Below, piece by piece: positions 54,633 through 62,441 of a DNA stretch of 64,000 bases; within the stretch, counting starts at the first letter, position 1; each line of letters begins with the position of its first letter. The notes beneath the pieces are model-generated. The model was not told where the DNA came from, did no database searches, and saw only the letters and a program-made list of their open reading frames with translations. Position numbers and translations under genes: made by a program. Source of the stretch: Corynebacterium afermentans subsp. afermentans (lineage in GTDB: Bacteria > Actinomycetota > Actinomycetes > Mycobacteriales > Mycobacteriaceae); assembly GCF_030408355.1 (NCBI RefSeq), contig NZ_CP046606.1, positions 1,674,001 through 1,738,000 on the forward strand, in the 5' to 3' direction.

Positions 54633-54660
54633 GGAATGTGGCAAATATTTGCCACATTCC
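54633..54660. repeat. Perfect 28-bp palindrome
   Basis: GGAATGTGGCAAAT (54633-54646) is followed directly by its exact complement without a loop. It is AT-rich in the centre and lies between two convergent genes (ending at 54404 and 54682). Possible cruciform, operator or site-specific recombination target. Confidence 0.85.
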
Positions 54661-54681
54661 AATTTCGGTATAACCGCGCCC

Positions 54682-56715
54682 CTACCGGTTGCCGCGGAAG
54701 GCGCGGTCGTTGAGATCGCGGCGGGCCTGCTCGAGCGCAACGAGGTCGGAGAACAGGGCGTTGTAGGCCTCCTCGTCGTCGGAAGGCCGCATGCGCTGGA
54801 GCTGGGACTTCAGCTGCGCGATCTGCTGGCCCACGCGGGTTTCCTGCAGGCGGGAGAGCACAGAGTCGGCGTACTCGTACAGGTCGTCGGCGTGGATGGG
54901 CTCGACGGCCAGTTCGGAGACGAAGTTGCGGCCGGCGTAGTCGCGCATTTCTCCGGCGACCGCGGCGAGGAAGTTCGAGGCGTCCGGAACGCCAGCGGCG
55001 GCGCTCTCGGGGGTGGCGCCAGGCGAGGTACTGCCCGGCGCAGAGTCGGTGCCCGGCGCAGAGTCGGTGCCCGGGGCGCCCGGAGCACCCGCGGCTGCCG
55101 CGGCCGCCCCGGCGCGAGCGCAGCCACCGGCAGCGGTGATGGCCTCGCGGACCTGGTGGTACGCGTCGTGGGTGAACGCGTCCGGGTTGATGCCGTCGAA
55201 GTAGTTGCCGGCCGCGGCCGGGTGCTGCAGGGCAAGCTTCAGGGCTTCGCGCTGGGGCCACAGCACTGGGTCGTCGGGACGCGGAGGGATGAGGATCTCG
55301 GACTGGGCACCGGAGCTCTCCGGGCCGGCCGCAGCGGGGTCTTTCACATCCGCTTTCGGTGCGCGCTTCTGCTTCTTCGGCTTCTTGGCCTCGGCGCGGA
55401 CCTGCTCCAGCACCTCGTCCGGGTTCGGCCAACCGACCCAGCCTGCGAGCCTCCTGGCGTACTCCTGTTGGAGCACTTTGTCGGAGATGGTGGCGACGAC
55501 GGGCACGGTGCGTCGTAAGGCTTGTACGCGCCCCTCGGCGGAATCCAACGAGTAGTCCTGCAAAAGCGACTCGATGACGAACTCGTACACGGGCACGCGG
55601 GAGGCCACGAGATCGCGCAGGGCACCGTCGCCACGCGCGAGGCGCAGGTCGCAGGGATCCATGCCGTCGGGGGCGACTGCGACGAAGGATTGGGCGCCGA
55701 ACTCCGCGTCCGTCTCAAAGGCGCGCATGGCGGCCTTGCGGCCGGCCTCGTCGCCGTCGAAGGTGTAGATCAGCTCGCCGCGGAAGAAACTGTCGTCGAG
55801 CATGAGGCGGCGGATCAGGCTCATGTGGTCGCCGCCGAAGGCGGTGCCGCAGGTCGCCACCGCCGTATCCACACCCGCGGCGTGCATCGCCATCACGTCC
55901 GTGTAGCCCTCCACCACCACCGTCTGGTGCTTCTCCGCGATGTTCTTCTTCGCCTTATCAATGCCGAAGAGCACCTTGGATTTGTGGTACAGCAGCGTGT
56001 CCTGGGTGTTGATGTATTTGCCCAGGCGGTCGTCCTCGAACAGCTTGCGGGCGCCGAAGCCGATGACGTTGCCGGCGGTGTCCTTGATCGGCCAGAGCAA
56101 ACGGCCGCGGAATTTATCGATCGGCCCGCGTTTGCCCATCGAGGACAGGCCGGCGTCGATAAGCTCTTGCACCTCAAAGCCCTTGCGCAACAGGTGCTTT
56201 GTCATCGGGTCCCACGCGTAGGGCGCGTAGCCGCATTCGAAGTCGTAGATGAGCTCGCGGGAAAAACCGCGCTTGAGCAGCATCTCGCGCGCAGCGGCGG
56301 CGTCTTCCGTTTCCAGCTGCTCGCGGAAGTACTCGTGCGCCGCCTTGTTCGCCGCCAAAAGACGCTGGCGCGTGCCGCGGTCCACCTTGCGAGCGCCCGT
56401 GGAACCGCCCTGGTAATTGATGTGGTAGCCGATGTGGTCCGCCACCGCCTCCACCGCCTCGGGGAAGCTCAGCTGCTCCATCTCCATGAGGAAGCTGAAC
56501 ACATCGCCGCCCTTGCCCGTGGAAAAGCAGTGGTAGTAGCCGTGCGCAGGGCGGACGTGGAAACTCGGGGTGCGCTCGTCCTTGAACGGGCTCAGGCCCT
56601 TCAGCGAGTCGTGACCGGCAGGTTTGAGCTGCACGTACTCGCCGACAATCTCGTCGAGCGGCGCGCGCTGACGGATAGCCTCAATGTCGCTATCCGGAAT
56701 TCTGCCCCTAGCCAT
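54682..56715 (-). CDS. dnaG: DNA primase with degenerate zinc finger
   Basis: The 677-residue primase starts at ATG 56715 (MARGRIPDSDIEAIRQRAPL). The TOPRIM domain has VVVEGYTDVMAMH and TFDGDEAGRKAA. In the N-terminal finger the CHC2 ligands are mostly lost: LSPFK replaces CPFH, and HCFSTG keeps one Cys, so three of four zinc ligands are changed. A low-complexity linker rich in Ala/Gly/Pro with two APGTDS copies precedes the C-terminal helicase-binding domain. It makes RNA primers for replication. Start is 34 bp from the divergent RNase gene. Confidence 0.95.
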   Translation of the reverse strand: MARGRIPDSDIEAIRQRAPLDEIVGEYVQLKPAGHDSLKGLSPFKDERTPSFHVRPAHGYYHCFSTGKGGDVFSFLMEMEQLSFPEAVEAVADHIGYHINYQGGSTGARKVDRGTRQRLLAANKAAHEYFREQLETEDAAAAREMLLKRGFSRELIYDFECGYAPYAWDPMTKHLLRKGFEVQELIDAGLSSMGKRGPIDKFRGRLLWPIKDTAGNVIGFGARKLFEDDRLGKYINTQDTLLYHKSKVLFGIDKAKKNIAEKHQTVVVEGYTDVMAMHAAGVDTAVATCGTAFGGDHMSLIRRLMLDDSFFRGELIYTFDGDEAGRKAAMRAFETDAEFGAQSFVAVAPDGMDPCDLRLARGDGALRDLVASRVPVYEFVIESLLQDYSLDSAEGRVQALRRTVPVVATISDKVLQQEYARRLAGWVGWPNPDEVLEQVRAEAKKPKKQKRAPKADVKDPAAAGPESSGAQSEILIPPRPDDPVLWPQREALKLALQHPAAAGNYFDGINPDAFTHDAYHQVREAITAAGGCARAGAAAAAAGAPGAPGTDSAPGTDSAPGSTSPGATPESAAAGVPDASNFLAAVAGEMRDYAGRNFVSELAVEPIHADDLYEYADSVLSRLQETRVGQQIAQLKSQLQRMRPSDDEEAYNALFSDLVALEQARRDLNDRAFRGNR

Positions 56716-56749
56716 GGCGCTCACTCTAGCGCGTGGCACGATATTGCCC

Positions 56750-57142
56750 ATGAAGCGCCTATCCGTCCTGCTCGCGTGCCTGTTTTTGAGCAGTTGCCTA
56801 TCGACGCCACCTCCGGCCCCTCCTGAGTCTTCGGCTGCGTCGTCTTCTGGGCTGCCCGCGTGCGGCTCGCTTCCCGACGAAGCCTGGGACACCGTCGACC
56901 TCATCGAAGCCGGCGGCCCCTTCCCCCACCCGGACAACGACGACCGCCGCTTCGGCAACTACGAACGCATCCTGCCCGAACAGCCGCGCGACTACTACCG
57001 CGAGTACACCGTGGACACCCCGGGCGTGCACCACCGCGGCGCGCGGCGCATCGTCACCGGCGGCGGCTCGGACGGCCACGTCGACGAGTGGTTTTACACC
57101 GCTGACCACTACGAATCCTTCTGCGAAATGGAGGTCAACTAA
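56750..57142 (+). CDS. RNase Sa-like guanyl-specific ribonuclease, predicted lipoprotein
   Basis: The 130-residue product has a lipoprotein signal (LFLSSC, lipidated Cys16), a Pro/Ser linker and a domain matching Streptomyces RNase Sa: GPFPHPDNDDRRFGNYERIL, YYREYTVDTPG (catalytic Glu85), HHRGARRIVTG (Arg96, Arg100) and FYTADHYESF (His120). Cys38 and Cys125 could form its disulfide. It cleaves RNA after G outside the cell. The linker contains an extended TATCGACG repeat. The barstar-like gene overlaps its stop by one base. Confidence 0.92.
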   Translation: MKRLSVLLACLFLSSCLSTPPPAPPESSAASSSGLPACGSLPDEAWDTVDLIEAGGPFPHPDNDDRRFGNYERILPEQPRDYYREYTVDTPGVHHRGARRIVTGGGSDGHVDEWFYTADHYESFCEMEVN

Positions 57143-57414
57143 TGCCCGCTGTTTTTGTGATGCGCCCGGTGCGCTCGATCGAGGATCTCGGCGCCGCCAT
57201 CATCGCCGCCGTCTACGGTGCTGGCGCGGCTGCGTCCCCCGACGGTGCGTCCCCAGACGCCCGCCCGGTGCCGCGCAACCTCGACGCCCTGGCCGACCTG
57301 TTGCGCGAGACCCGCGTGAAGCGTGTGGTGGTGACGGATTGGGGGATTCCGGAGGCGTCGATAGGCGGGCTGCTCGAAGTGCTTGCCGACGAAGGCGTCG
57401 AGCTTTCTCGCTAG
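57142..57414 (+). CDS. Barstar-like ribonuclease inhibitor
   Basis: The 90-residue protein resembles barstar: NLDALADLLRE at residues 53-63, then VKRVVVTDWGIPEAS. It has an Ala/Ser/Pro-rich insertion near residues 28-45. Barstars bind and block barnase- or RNase Sa-type enzymes in the cytoplasm. The ATG overlaps the TAA of the RNase gene (TAATG), a tight toxin-immunity layout. The palindromic repeat copy 2 begins at its stop codon. Confidence 0.85.
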   Translation: MPAVFVMRPVRSIEDLGAAIIAAVYGAGAAASPDGASPDARPVPRNLDALADLLRETRVKRVVVTDWGIPEASIGGLLEVLADEGVELSR

Positions 57415-57486
57415 ACCCCTAGTAAGAAACCCCTATTAAGGCCCAAAATGGCGCATACTAGGGCTCTGTTACTAGGGGTTTGCGGG
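57411..57486. repeat. Dispersed palindromic repeat, copy 2 of 3
   Basis: Ends ACCCCTAGTAAG (near 57416) and TTACTAGGGGT (near 57469) surround core CCCTATTAAGGCC (57431-57443). It includes the stop codon of the barstar-like gene and ends ten bases before the RelE-like stop. Confidence 0.8.
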
Positions 57487-57495
57487 CAGGAGGGG

Positions 57496-57669
57496 CTACT
57501 TCGTCTCGTTCTGGTGGCTGGTGTGCACGGCCTCGAGGTAGACCGTGCGGCCATCGACGTAGAACCAGATCCGCGCCGAGCCCTTCAGCGTCGGTTTGTG
57601 TTGCCACCGCTCGAACGACTGCCCGCCGCGCTGCACAGTCCCCAGCTCCCCCTTCCTCCCGGCTGCCAT
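57496..57669 (-). CDS. Mini RelE/ParE-like toxin
   Basis: The 57-residue protein starts at ATG 57669, two bases after the antitoxin stop. Its C-terminal half SARIWFYVDGRTVYLEAVHT is the RelE/ParE strand pair, and the N-terminus is basic (RKGELGTVQRGGQSFERWQH). It lacks the first alpha helices of normal 85-95-residue toxins, so it may be truncated or a natural short form. The Phd-like antitoxin is directly upstream. The repeat copy 2 follows the stop. Confidence 0.7.
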   Translation of the reverse strand: MAAGRKGELGTVQRGGQSFERWQHKPTLKGSARIWFYVDGRTVYLEAVHTSHQNETK

Positions 57670-57671
57670 CG

Positions 57672-58130
57672 CTAGGGGCGCTCCACCGGCTCACTGTCTG
57701 TAAGCCAGTCGGTTTCCTCTTGCCCGAGCCCTGCCGCGATGGCGGTCGCAGTTTCCTTCCACGCGGTGAACTCAGCGAGGGCGAGGTGTGGTTGTTCGGT
57801 GGCGAAGGAGGCGCGTGCTGCGTCGATAAGCTCCTGCGCACACGATTCCCTGTCTGCCTGCGACAGCGCCAACATCCAGGGGAACGCTCGAGCCATTCGC
57901 TCGCCGAGGCTGCCGACGCCTTCCGTTGCCACGGTGATGAGTTGAGCCGCGAGTTCCAGCAACTGCGCCCGCCGTTGCGCCTCCCGCGCGGACATGAGCA
58001 CCAGCGACTCCCCGTCGCGGCGCGTGACCGTGACCGGGTGTTTTTCCGCTTCGGCGAGCACCTCGGCGGACCGCTTGCTCAGATCAGAGGAGCGGCGCGA
58101 ATGCGGTGGAGTTCCTGCTGCGAGTGTCAT
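57672..58130 (-). CDS. Phd/YefM-like antitoxin with long C-terminus
   Basis: The 152-residue protein starts at ATG 58130; residues 10-55 match the Phd/YefM fold (SSDLSKRSAEVLAEAEKHPV, TVTRRDGESLVLMSAREAQR), which binds the operator and toxin. The remaining 95 residues are helical and longer than in standard antitoxins (80-90 residues in all). It precedes the mini RelE-like gene by two bases, so the order antitoxin-toxin is normal. Confidence 0.8.
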   Translation of the reverse strand: MTLAAGTPPHSRRSSDLSKRSAEVLAEAEKHPVTVTRRDGESLVLMSAREAQRRAQLLELAAQLITVATEGVGSLGERMARAFPWMLALSQADRESCAQELIDAARASFATEQPHLALAEFTAWKETATAIAAGLGQEETDWLTDSEPVERP

Positions 58131-58170
58131 GGCTATGAGGGTATTCGGAATGTGTTCGGAAGTCGAGGGG

Positions 58171-59190
58171 CTAGGGTCTGCTTAGCATGTCGACGGCCTC
58201 CTGCAGGTCCGGTGGCAGCGCCACGCTGCGCCCCGGGCCGATCGGCGTGTAGCCCTTCGGCTTCACCTGCACGGGGAGCAACCTGCGGGCGACCGGCCAC
58301 GCGTTGCGGATGCGTTGGATCAACTCATCTTTCTCGCCCCAGAAGTCGCTGGTGTAGAAGTGCAAGACTTTGTATCCGTGCTCGGCGAGCCAATCGTCAC
58401 GGATGCGCTGCTTGCGCAGTACATCGTGGGGGACCTCCTCGTATTTTTCCCACCCGTCGACCTCCACGACAAGGTTGTCGCCGATGAGGAAGTCAACCCG
58501 GTACCGCCCAATCACCGCCTGTGTGCGGTATGGGACCCCGTGGGCGTCGAGGGTCAGGCGCAGGAGGGACTCGTAAGGCGAATCCGAAAGCCTGCTGGCC
58601 AGTGGCAACGCTTTCCGGGCGTTGGCGATGCCCTTCGTGCCGGCCAGACGGGCGATGGTGGCGCGAAACTGGTGCAGCAGTTCCTCATAGAGGTGGTCGC
58701 CGTGGCCGGAGAGCACGCTGTCTATCGCTATGACGCCCTCGCGCACGCCGCGTTCACGCGCGATGTCGATGGCGGTGCGGATCGCGTTGGTGTAGCGCAC
58801 GGGCCCGTCGTAGATGATGTCGGCTTCCGGGATCTGCCGGTGGCGGTATTCGTACCCGGTCCAGCCGCCTTTGGTGGAGGCCGGGCGCCCATTCGGCACC
58901 GCAAGCGTGACTGGTTCGCCGCGTGCGATGGTCCACACGCCGTTGAGCCTGGCGGCCGAGCAGTCGATGAGTACCGCGCGTCTGCTTTGACGCCCTGCCG
59001 CGTAACACCGCAAAAACGCCCGCTGGTACTCCTTGAGCTTTTTCCATGTCGCGGCGCAGAAGTAGATCGACTTGGTCAGCTGCACCATCTCGCCATCGCT
59101 GATGCGCCGGTGCGTCTCAGTGTCCACGGACGACACCCTCCGCAGGTCCACGAGCTTTTCCCGCAGTTCCTTCTTACGCGTGTCTTTCAT
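58171..59190 (-). CDS. DUF559/Vsr-like endonuclease-fold protein
   Basis: The 339-residue protein has an N-terminal part resembling AbiEi-type antitoxin domains (winged helix with VQLTKSIYF...RAVLIDCSAARLNGVW) and a C-terminal PD-(D/E)XK DUF559 domain: RYRVDFLIGDNLVVEVDGWE with Asp and Glu ligands, KQRIRDDWLAEHGYKVLHF and YTSDFWGEKDELIQRI. Such proteins are common singletons in actinobacteria; role unknown, perhaps nuclease or TA-related. It lies between the Phd/RelE pair and repeat copy 3. Confidence 0.82.
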   Translation of the reverse strand: MKDTRKKELREKLVDLRRVSSVDTETHRRISDGEMVQLTKSIYFCAATWKKLKEYQRAFLRCYAAGRQSRRAVLIDCSAARLNGVWTIARGEPVTLAVPNGRPASTKGGWTGYEYRHRQIPEADIIYDGPVRYTNAIRTAIDIARERGVREGVIAIDSVLSGHGDHLYEELLHQFRATIARLAGTKGIANARKALPLASRLSDSPYESLLRLTLDAHGVPYRTQAVIGRYRVDFLIGDNLVVEVDGWEKYEEVPHDVLRKQRIRDDWLAEHGYKVLHFYTSDFWGEKDELIQRIRNAWPVARRLLPVQVKPKGYTPIGPGRSVALPPDLQEAVDMLSRP

Positions 59191-59547
59191 TAGTCCCCCC
59201 TTGACTAATTACCCCGCTGCGGAGACTACCGGAGGCGCGTTTTTCCCGCCGGGTAATGGGCCCGGCCGGGGTTCCGGCTGGCGGGGCCGCTGGCGGGGCC
59301 GGTTCCCGGCACCCGCAGGCATGTCCCCCTCCCGACTCCGCAGACCCCTAGCAACAAACCCCTATTAAGGCCGAAAAATGGGCATTCTCGGGAGGGCTTA
59401 CTAGGGGTTTGCGGGAATGAGCGCGGCCTTCTCAGAGGCTGACGCCCTCTCACCCCATCGCTCACCTACATGTAGAACGCGCCCCGGCAGAGTGTCGTAT
59501 GCCATAATGTGTGAAATTGTGAACAGCAACACGATCGGAGAAGACCC
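59191..59547. other. Divergent intergenic region upstream of cstA with repeat copy 3
   Basis: The 357 bases separate the DUF559 gene (minus) and cstA (plus). They hold GC-rich tracts and repeat copy 3 (59338-59415). A -10-like CATAAT (59503-59508) and GGAGAAGA before ATG 59548 are seen. No clear operator is found. Confidence 0.5.
59338..59415. repeat. Dispersed palindromic repeat, copy 3 of 3
   Basis: Ends CCGCAGACCCCTAG (from 59338) and CTAGGGGTTTGCGG (to 59414) are inverted; the core CCCTATTAAGGCC (59359-59372) is unchanged. This copy has the cleanest terminal inverted repeats. Confidence 0.8.
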
Positions 59548-61260
59548 ATGAGCTCACTCATCCTGGTGCTCGTCGGCCTGGCGATGATGGCGGCCGGCTA
59601 CCTGCTGTACTCCAGGTTCCTGGGCAAACGCGTCTACCAACTCTCGGACGCCTACACCACCCCGGCGCACACGATGGAGGACGGCGTGGATTTCGTCCCC
59701 ACGAACAAGTACGTCCTGTGGGGCCACCACTTCACCTCCGTGGCGGGCGCGGCACCGATCATCGGCCCTGCTGTCGCGGTGATTTGGGGCTGGGTGCCGG
59801 CGTTTTTGTGGGTCACGCTCGGCACCGTGTTCTTTGCGGGGATGCATGACTTGGGGGCCCTGTGGGCGTCGCAAAGGCATCGCGGACAGTCCATCGGCAC
59901 GCTGTCCGGCCGCTACATCGGCGCGCGCGGGCGCAACCTGTTCCTCGTGGTGATTTTCCTGCTGCTGCTCATGGTGAACACGGCGTTCGCGGTGGTCATC
60001 TCCAACCTGCTCATCTCCACGCCGACGGCGGTGATCCCCACCTGGGGCGCGATCGTCGTAGCGCTATTGATCGGCCAGGCCATCTACCGCTTCAACTGGA
60101 ACCTGCCGCTGGTCTCCATCGTGGGTGTGGCGGCGCTGTACGGGCTGATGATCCTCGGCGATCAATTCCCGCTCGCGCTGCCGGAGACGATGCTGGGCAT
60201 CCCGGACCGCGGCTGGTGGATCCTCTTCCTGTTCACCTACGCGTTCATCGCCTCGCTGCTGCCGGTGTGGGTGCTGCTGCAGCCGCGCGATTACATCAAC
60301 GGCCTGCAGCTGTTCGTGGGCTTGATCATCCTCTACGGATCGTTTTTCATCGTCCGGCCGGAGGTTGTCGCGCCCTCGCTTCGCGACGCCGTCCCGTCCG
60401 GCACCCCCGGCATCTTCCCGCTGCTCTTTGTCACCATCGCCTGTGGCGCGATCTCCGGCTTCCACGGCGTCGTCGCCTCGGGCACGTCGTCGAAGCAGCT
60501 GGACAAGGAGACGGACGCGCGCTTCGTCGGCTACTTCGGCGCGGTCGGCGAAGGCCTGCTCGCGCTTGGCACGATCGTGGCCACCACCTCCGGCTTCAAG
60601 TCGTTGGCGACGTGGGAGGAGATCTACAACGAGTGGAACGCCGGCGGCGTCGACGCGTTTATCCAAGGCGGCGGCGACCTCATGAACGAAGGCATGGGCA
60701 TCCCCACCTCCCTGTCCGCCACCATCCTGGCCACCATGGCCGTGCTGTTCGCCGCCACCACCATGGACTCCGGCATCCGCCTGCAGCGCCTCGTGGTCGC
60801 GGAAATGGCGGAGCTGGCCGGTGTGAAGCTCTCCGGCGTGGTGGCCACCATCATCGCGGTGGGCTGCGCGCTGGGCCTGACGTTCTCCATGGGCCTGGAC
60901 GGCTCCGGCGGCATGCTGATCTGGCCGCTGTTCGGCACCACCAACCAACTCATGGCGGGCCTGACGCTGTCTGTCGTGGTGATCATTCTGACCCAGCTGC
61001 GCCGCCCGACCTGGCCGGTGCTGATCCCGCTGGTGTTCGTGACCTTCATGTCGCTGTGGGCGGCGGTGCTGCAGCTGCGCACGTTCCTCGATGCGGGCAA
61101 CTGGCTGCTGTTGGTACTGGACGTCATCATCATCTGCTGCGCCATCTGGGTCATCGTGGAGGCGTTCACCGCGATCACGAAGGCGCGCAAGGCCCCGGCT
61201 GTGACCTGGCGCGACGATGAGACGATTCCGGGTGAATTGGCGGATGCGCGAACGTCTTAA
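59548..61260 (+). CDS. cstA: Carbon starvation protein A (CstA family) transporter
   Basis: The 570-residue integral membrane protein matches CstA/BtsT: VLWGHHFTSVAGAAPIIGPA (residues 57-76), AFLWVTLGTVFFAGMHDLGA, LLPVWVLLQPRDYING and GFHGVVASGTSSKQLDKETD. Members import peptides or pyruvate using ion gradients; the choice cannot be read. It opens a three-gene unit with the CC-star protein (overlapping 17 bp) and an ArsA-type ATPase. GGAGAAGA lies seven bases before ATG. Confidence 0.94.
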   Translation: MSSLILVLVGLAMMAAGYLLYSRFLGKRVYQLSDAYTTPAHTMEDGVDFVPTNKYVLWGHHFTSVAGAAPIIGPAVAVIWGWVPAFLWVTLGTVFFAGMHDLGALWASQRHRGQSIGTLSGRYIGARGRNLFLVVIFLLLLMVNTAFAVVISNLLISTPTAVIPTWGAIVVALLIGQAIYRFNWNLPLVSIVGVAALYGLMILGDQFPLALPETMLGIPDRGWWILFLFTYAFIASLLPVWVLLQPRDYINGLQLFVGLIILYGSFFIVRPEVVAPSLRDAVPSGTPGIFPLLFVTIACGAISGFHGVVASGTSSKQLDKETDARFVGYFGAVGEGLLALGTIVATTSGFKSLATWEEIYNEWNAGGVDAFIQGGGDLMNEGMGIPTSLSATILATMAVLFAATTMDSGIRLQRLVVAEMAELAGVKLSGVVATIIAVGCALGLTFSMGLDGSGGMLIWPLFGTTNQLMAGLTLSVVVIILTQLRRPTWPVLIPLVFVTFMSLWAAVLQLRTFLDAGNWLLLVLDVIIICCAIWVIVEAFTAITKARKAPAVTWRDDETIPGELADARTS

Positions 61261-61501
61261 AGCAATTGCCCGCGGCTTAGACGAGTTTTACAAAGCCCCG
61301 TACCGCCGCGAGTTCGCCCGCGCCGCGCGCGAGGAGGACGACCTGTTCACCCTCCTCGTCGCCTCGGAGACGCTCGGCCTCCCCAACCCCGCAAGCTTCT
61401 ACACCCTCGAGCTGATGCCATTGCTTTACGACGAATTCCACGCCTGGCACACCCGCATGGGCATGGAGCGCTCCCCGCTGGACGGTGTCCGATGCTGCTA
61501 G
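61244..61501 (+). CDS. Cory-CC-star-type small protein
   Basis: The 85-residue protein from ATG 61244 starts inside the cstA 3' end and ends with Cys-Cys directly before TAG (GVRCC). Its body is helical with FYKAPYRREFARAAREEDDL and LYDEFHAWHTRMGMERSPLD. Terminal Cys-Cys in small actinobacterial proteins next to an ArsA-type ATPase is the hallmark of the cory-CC-star family; the function is unknown. It overlaps the ATPase start by 10 bp, so the last codons code for both proteins. Confidence 0.85.
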   Translation: MRERLKAIARGLDEFYKAPYRREFARAAREEDDLFTLLVASETLGLPNPASFYTLELMPLLYDEFHAWHTRMGMERSPLDGVRCC

Positions 61502-62427
61502 AGGCCGCGCCCGTGATGTTCTTCGGTGGCAAGGGCGGGGTGGGCAAAACCACCGTCTCGGCGGCCACGGCGGTGCGGCTGGCTGAGGCGGGTAAGCGCG
61601 TGCTTTTGGTGTCCACGGACCCGGCGCACAACTTGGGCCACATCTGGGATAAGCACCTGTCAGCCGAGCCGACCACTCTCGAGCACGGCCTGGACGTGGT
61701 GGAGCTCGACCCCGCCGCAACCACCGAGCGCCACCTTGCCGAGGTGGAGCGCTCCATGCGCGCGATGATGCCGGAGCGCATGCACCCCGAGATCCGCCGC
61801 CACCTGGATCTGGCGCGGCACTCGCCCGGCATGCATGAGGCGGCGATGTTGGAGGCGGTGGCGGAGCTAGTGGTCAGCCAAGGCTACGACCACATAATCT
61901 TCGACACCGCCCCCTCCGGCCACACCTCCCGCCTGCTGGCGCTGCCGGAGCTCATGGCCGCCTACACCGGCGGGCTGATGCAGCGGCGCGAGCAGTCCGA
62001 CAAATTCTCCCGCGCCGTGCGCGGCCTGGGCGGGACTGTCGACGACCCCGTGGAGCGCCGCAACCAGGAAATCCGCGCCACCTTGTTGCGGAGGCGCCGC
62101 AAGTTCGAGCGCCTGCGCGACATCCTCACCGACCCCGCGGCCTGCGCGTTCCACATCGTGCTCACAGCGGAGCGCCTGCCGGTCCTCGAGAGCATTGAGC
62201 TTTACCGCGACCTCACGTCCAACAACATCCGCGTCGGCTCGTTGGTGGTCAACCGCCGCAGCCCTCTCGAGGCCGGCGAGTTCATGGCCTCGCGCCGTGC
62301 GGTGGAAGACGACGCGCTTGAGCTGCTGGACGCGAAACTTCCCGACGTCCCCCGCGTCGAGCTGCCCTGGCTGCCCGGCGAGATCGGCACCCGCGAAGCG
62401 CTGGCCGCCATCGCCGGGCGGTTGTAG
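61492..62427 (+). CDS. ArsA/GET3-type ATPase
   Basis: The 311-residue protein has the deviant Walker A GGKGGVGKTT (12-21), VLLVSTDPAHNLGHIWDKHL and IIFDTAPSGHTSRLLALPEL, all of the ArsA/GET3 group. In eukaryotes GET3 inserts tail-anchored proteins; in bacteria ArsA powers arsenite export. There is no arsB or arsC here; coupling to the CC-star protein and CstA suggests another role, perhaps targeting or activating a membrane partner. Confidence 0.9.
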   Translation: MLLEAAPVMFFGGKGGVGKTTVSAATAVRLAEAGKRVLLVSTDPAHNLGHIWDKHLSAEPTTLEHGLDVVELDPAATTERHLAEVERSMRAMMPERMHPEIRRHLDLARHSPGMHEAAMLEAVAELVVSQGYDHIIFDTAPSGHTSRLLALPELMAAYTGGLMQRREQSDKFSRAVRGLGGTVDDPVERRNQEIRATLLRRRRKFERLRDILTDPAACAFHIVLTAERLPVLESIELYRDLTSNNIRVGSLVVNRRSPLEAGEFMASRRAVEDDALELLDAKLPDVPRVELPWLPGEIGTREALAAIAGRL

Positions 62428-62441
62428 CGCTCTGCGCCGTC

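Noticed and set aside
59506..59524. GlxR/CRP-like site (TGTGAAATTGTGAAC) upstream of cstA
   Set aside because: The left half TGTGA fits but the right half lacks TCACA; not enough to call a site.
59862..61220. 452-codon alternative frame within cstA
   Set aside because: Shadow of a transmembrane gene; Arg/His-rich with no start signal.
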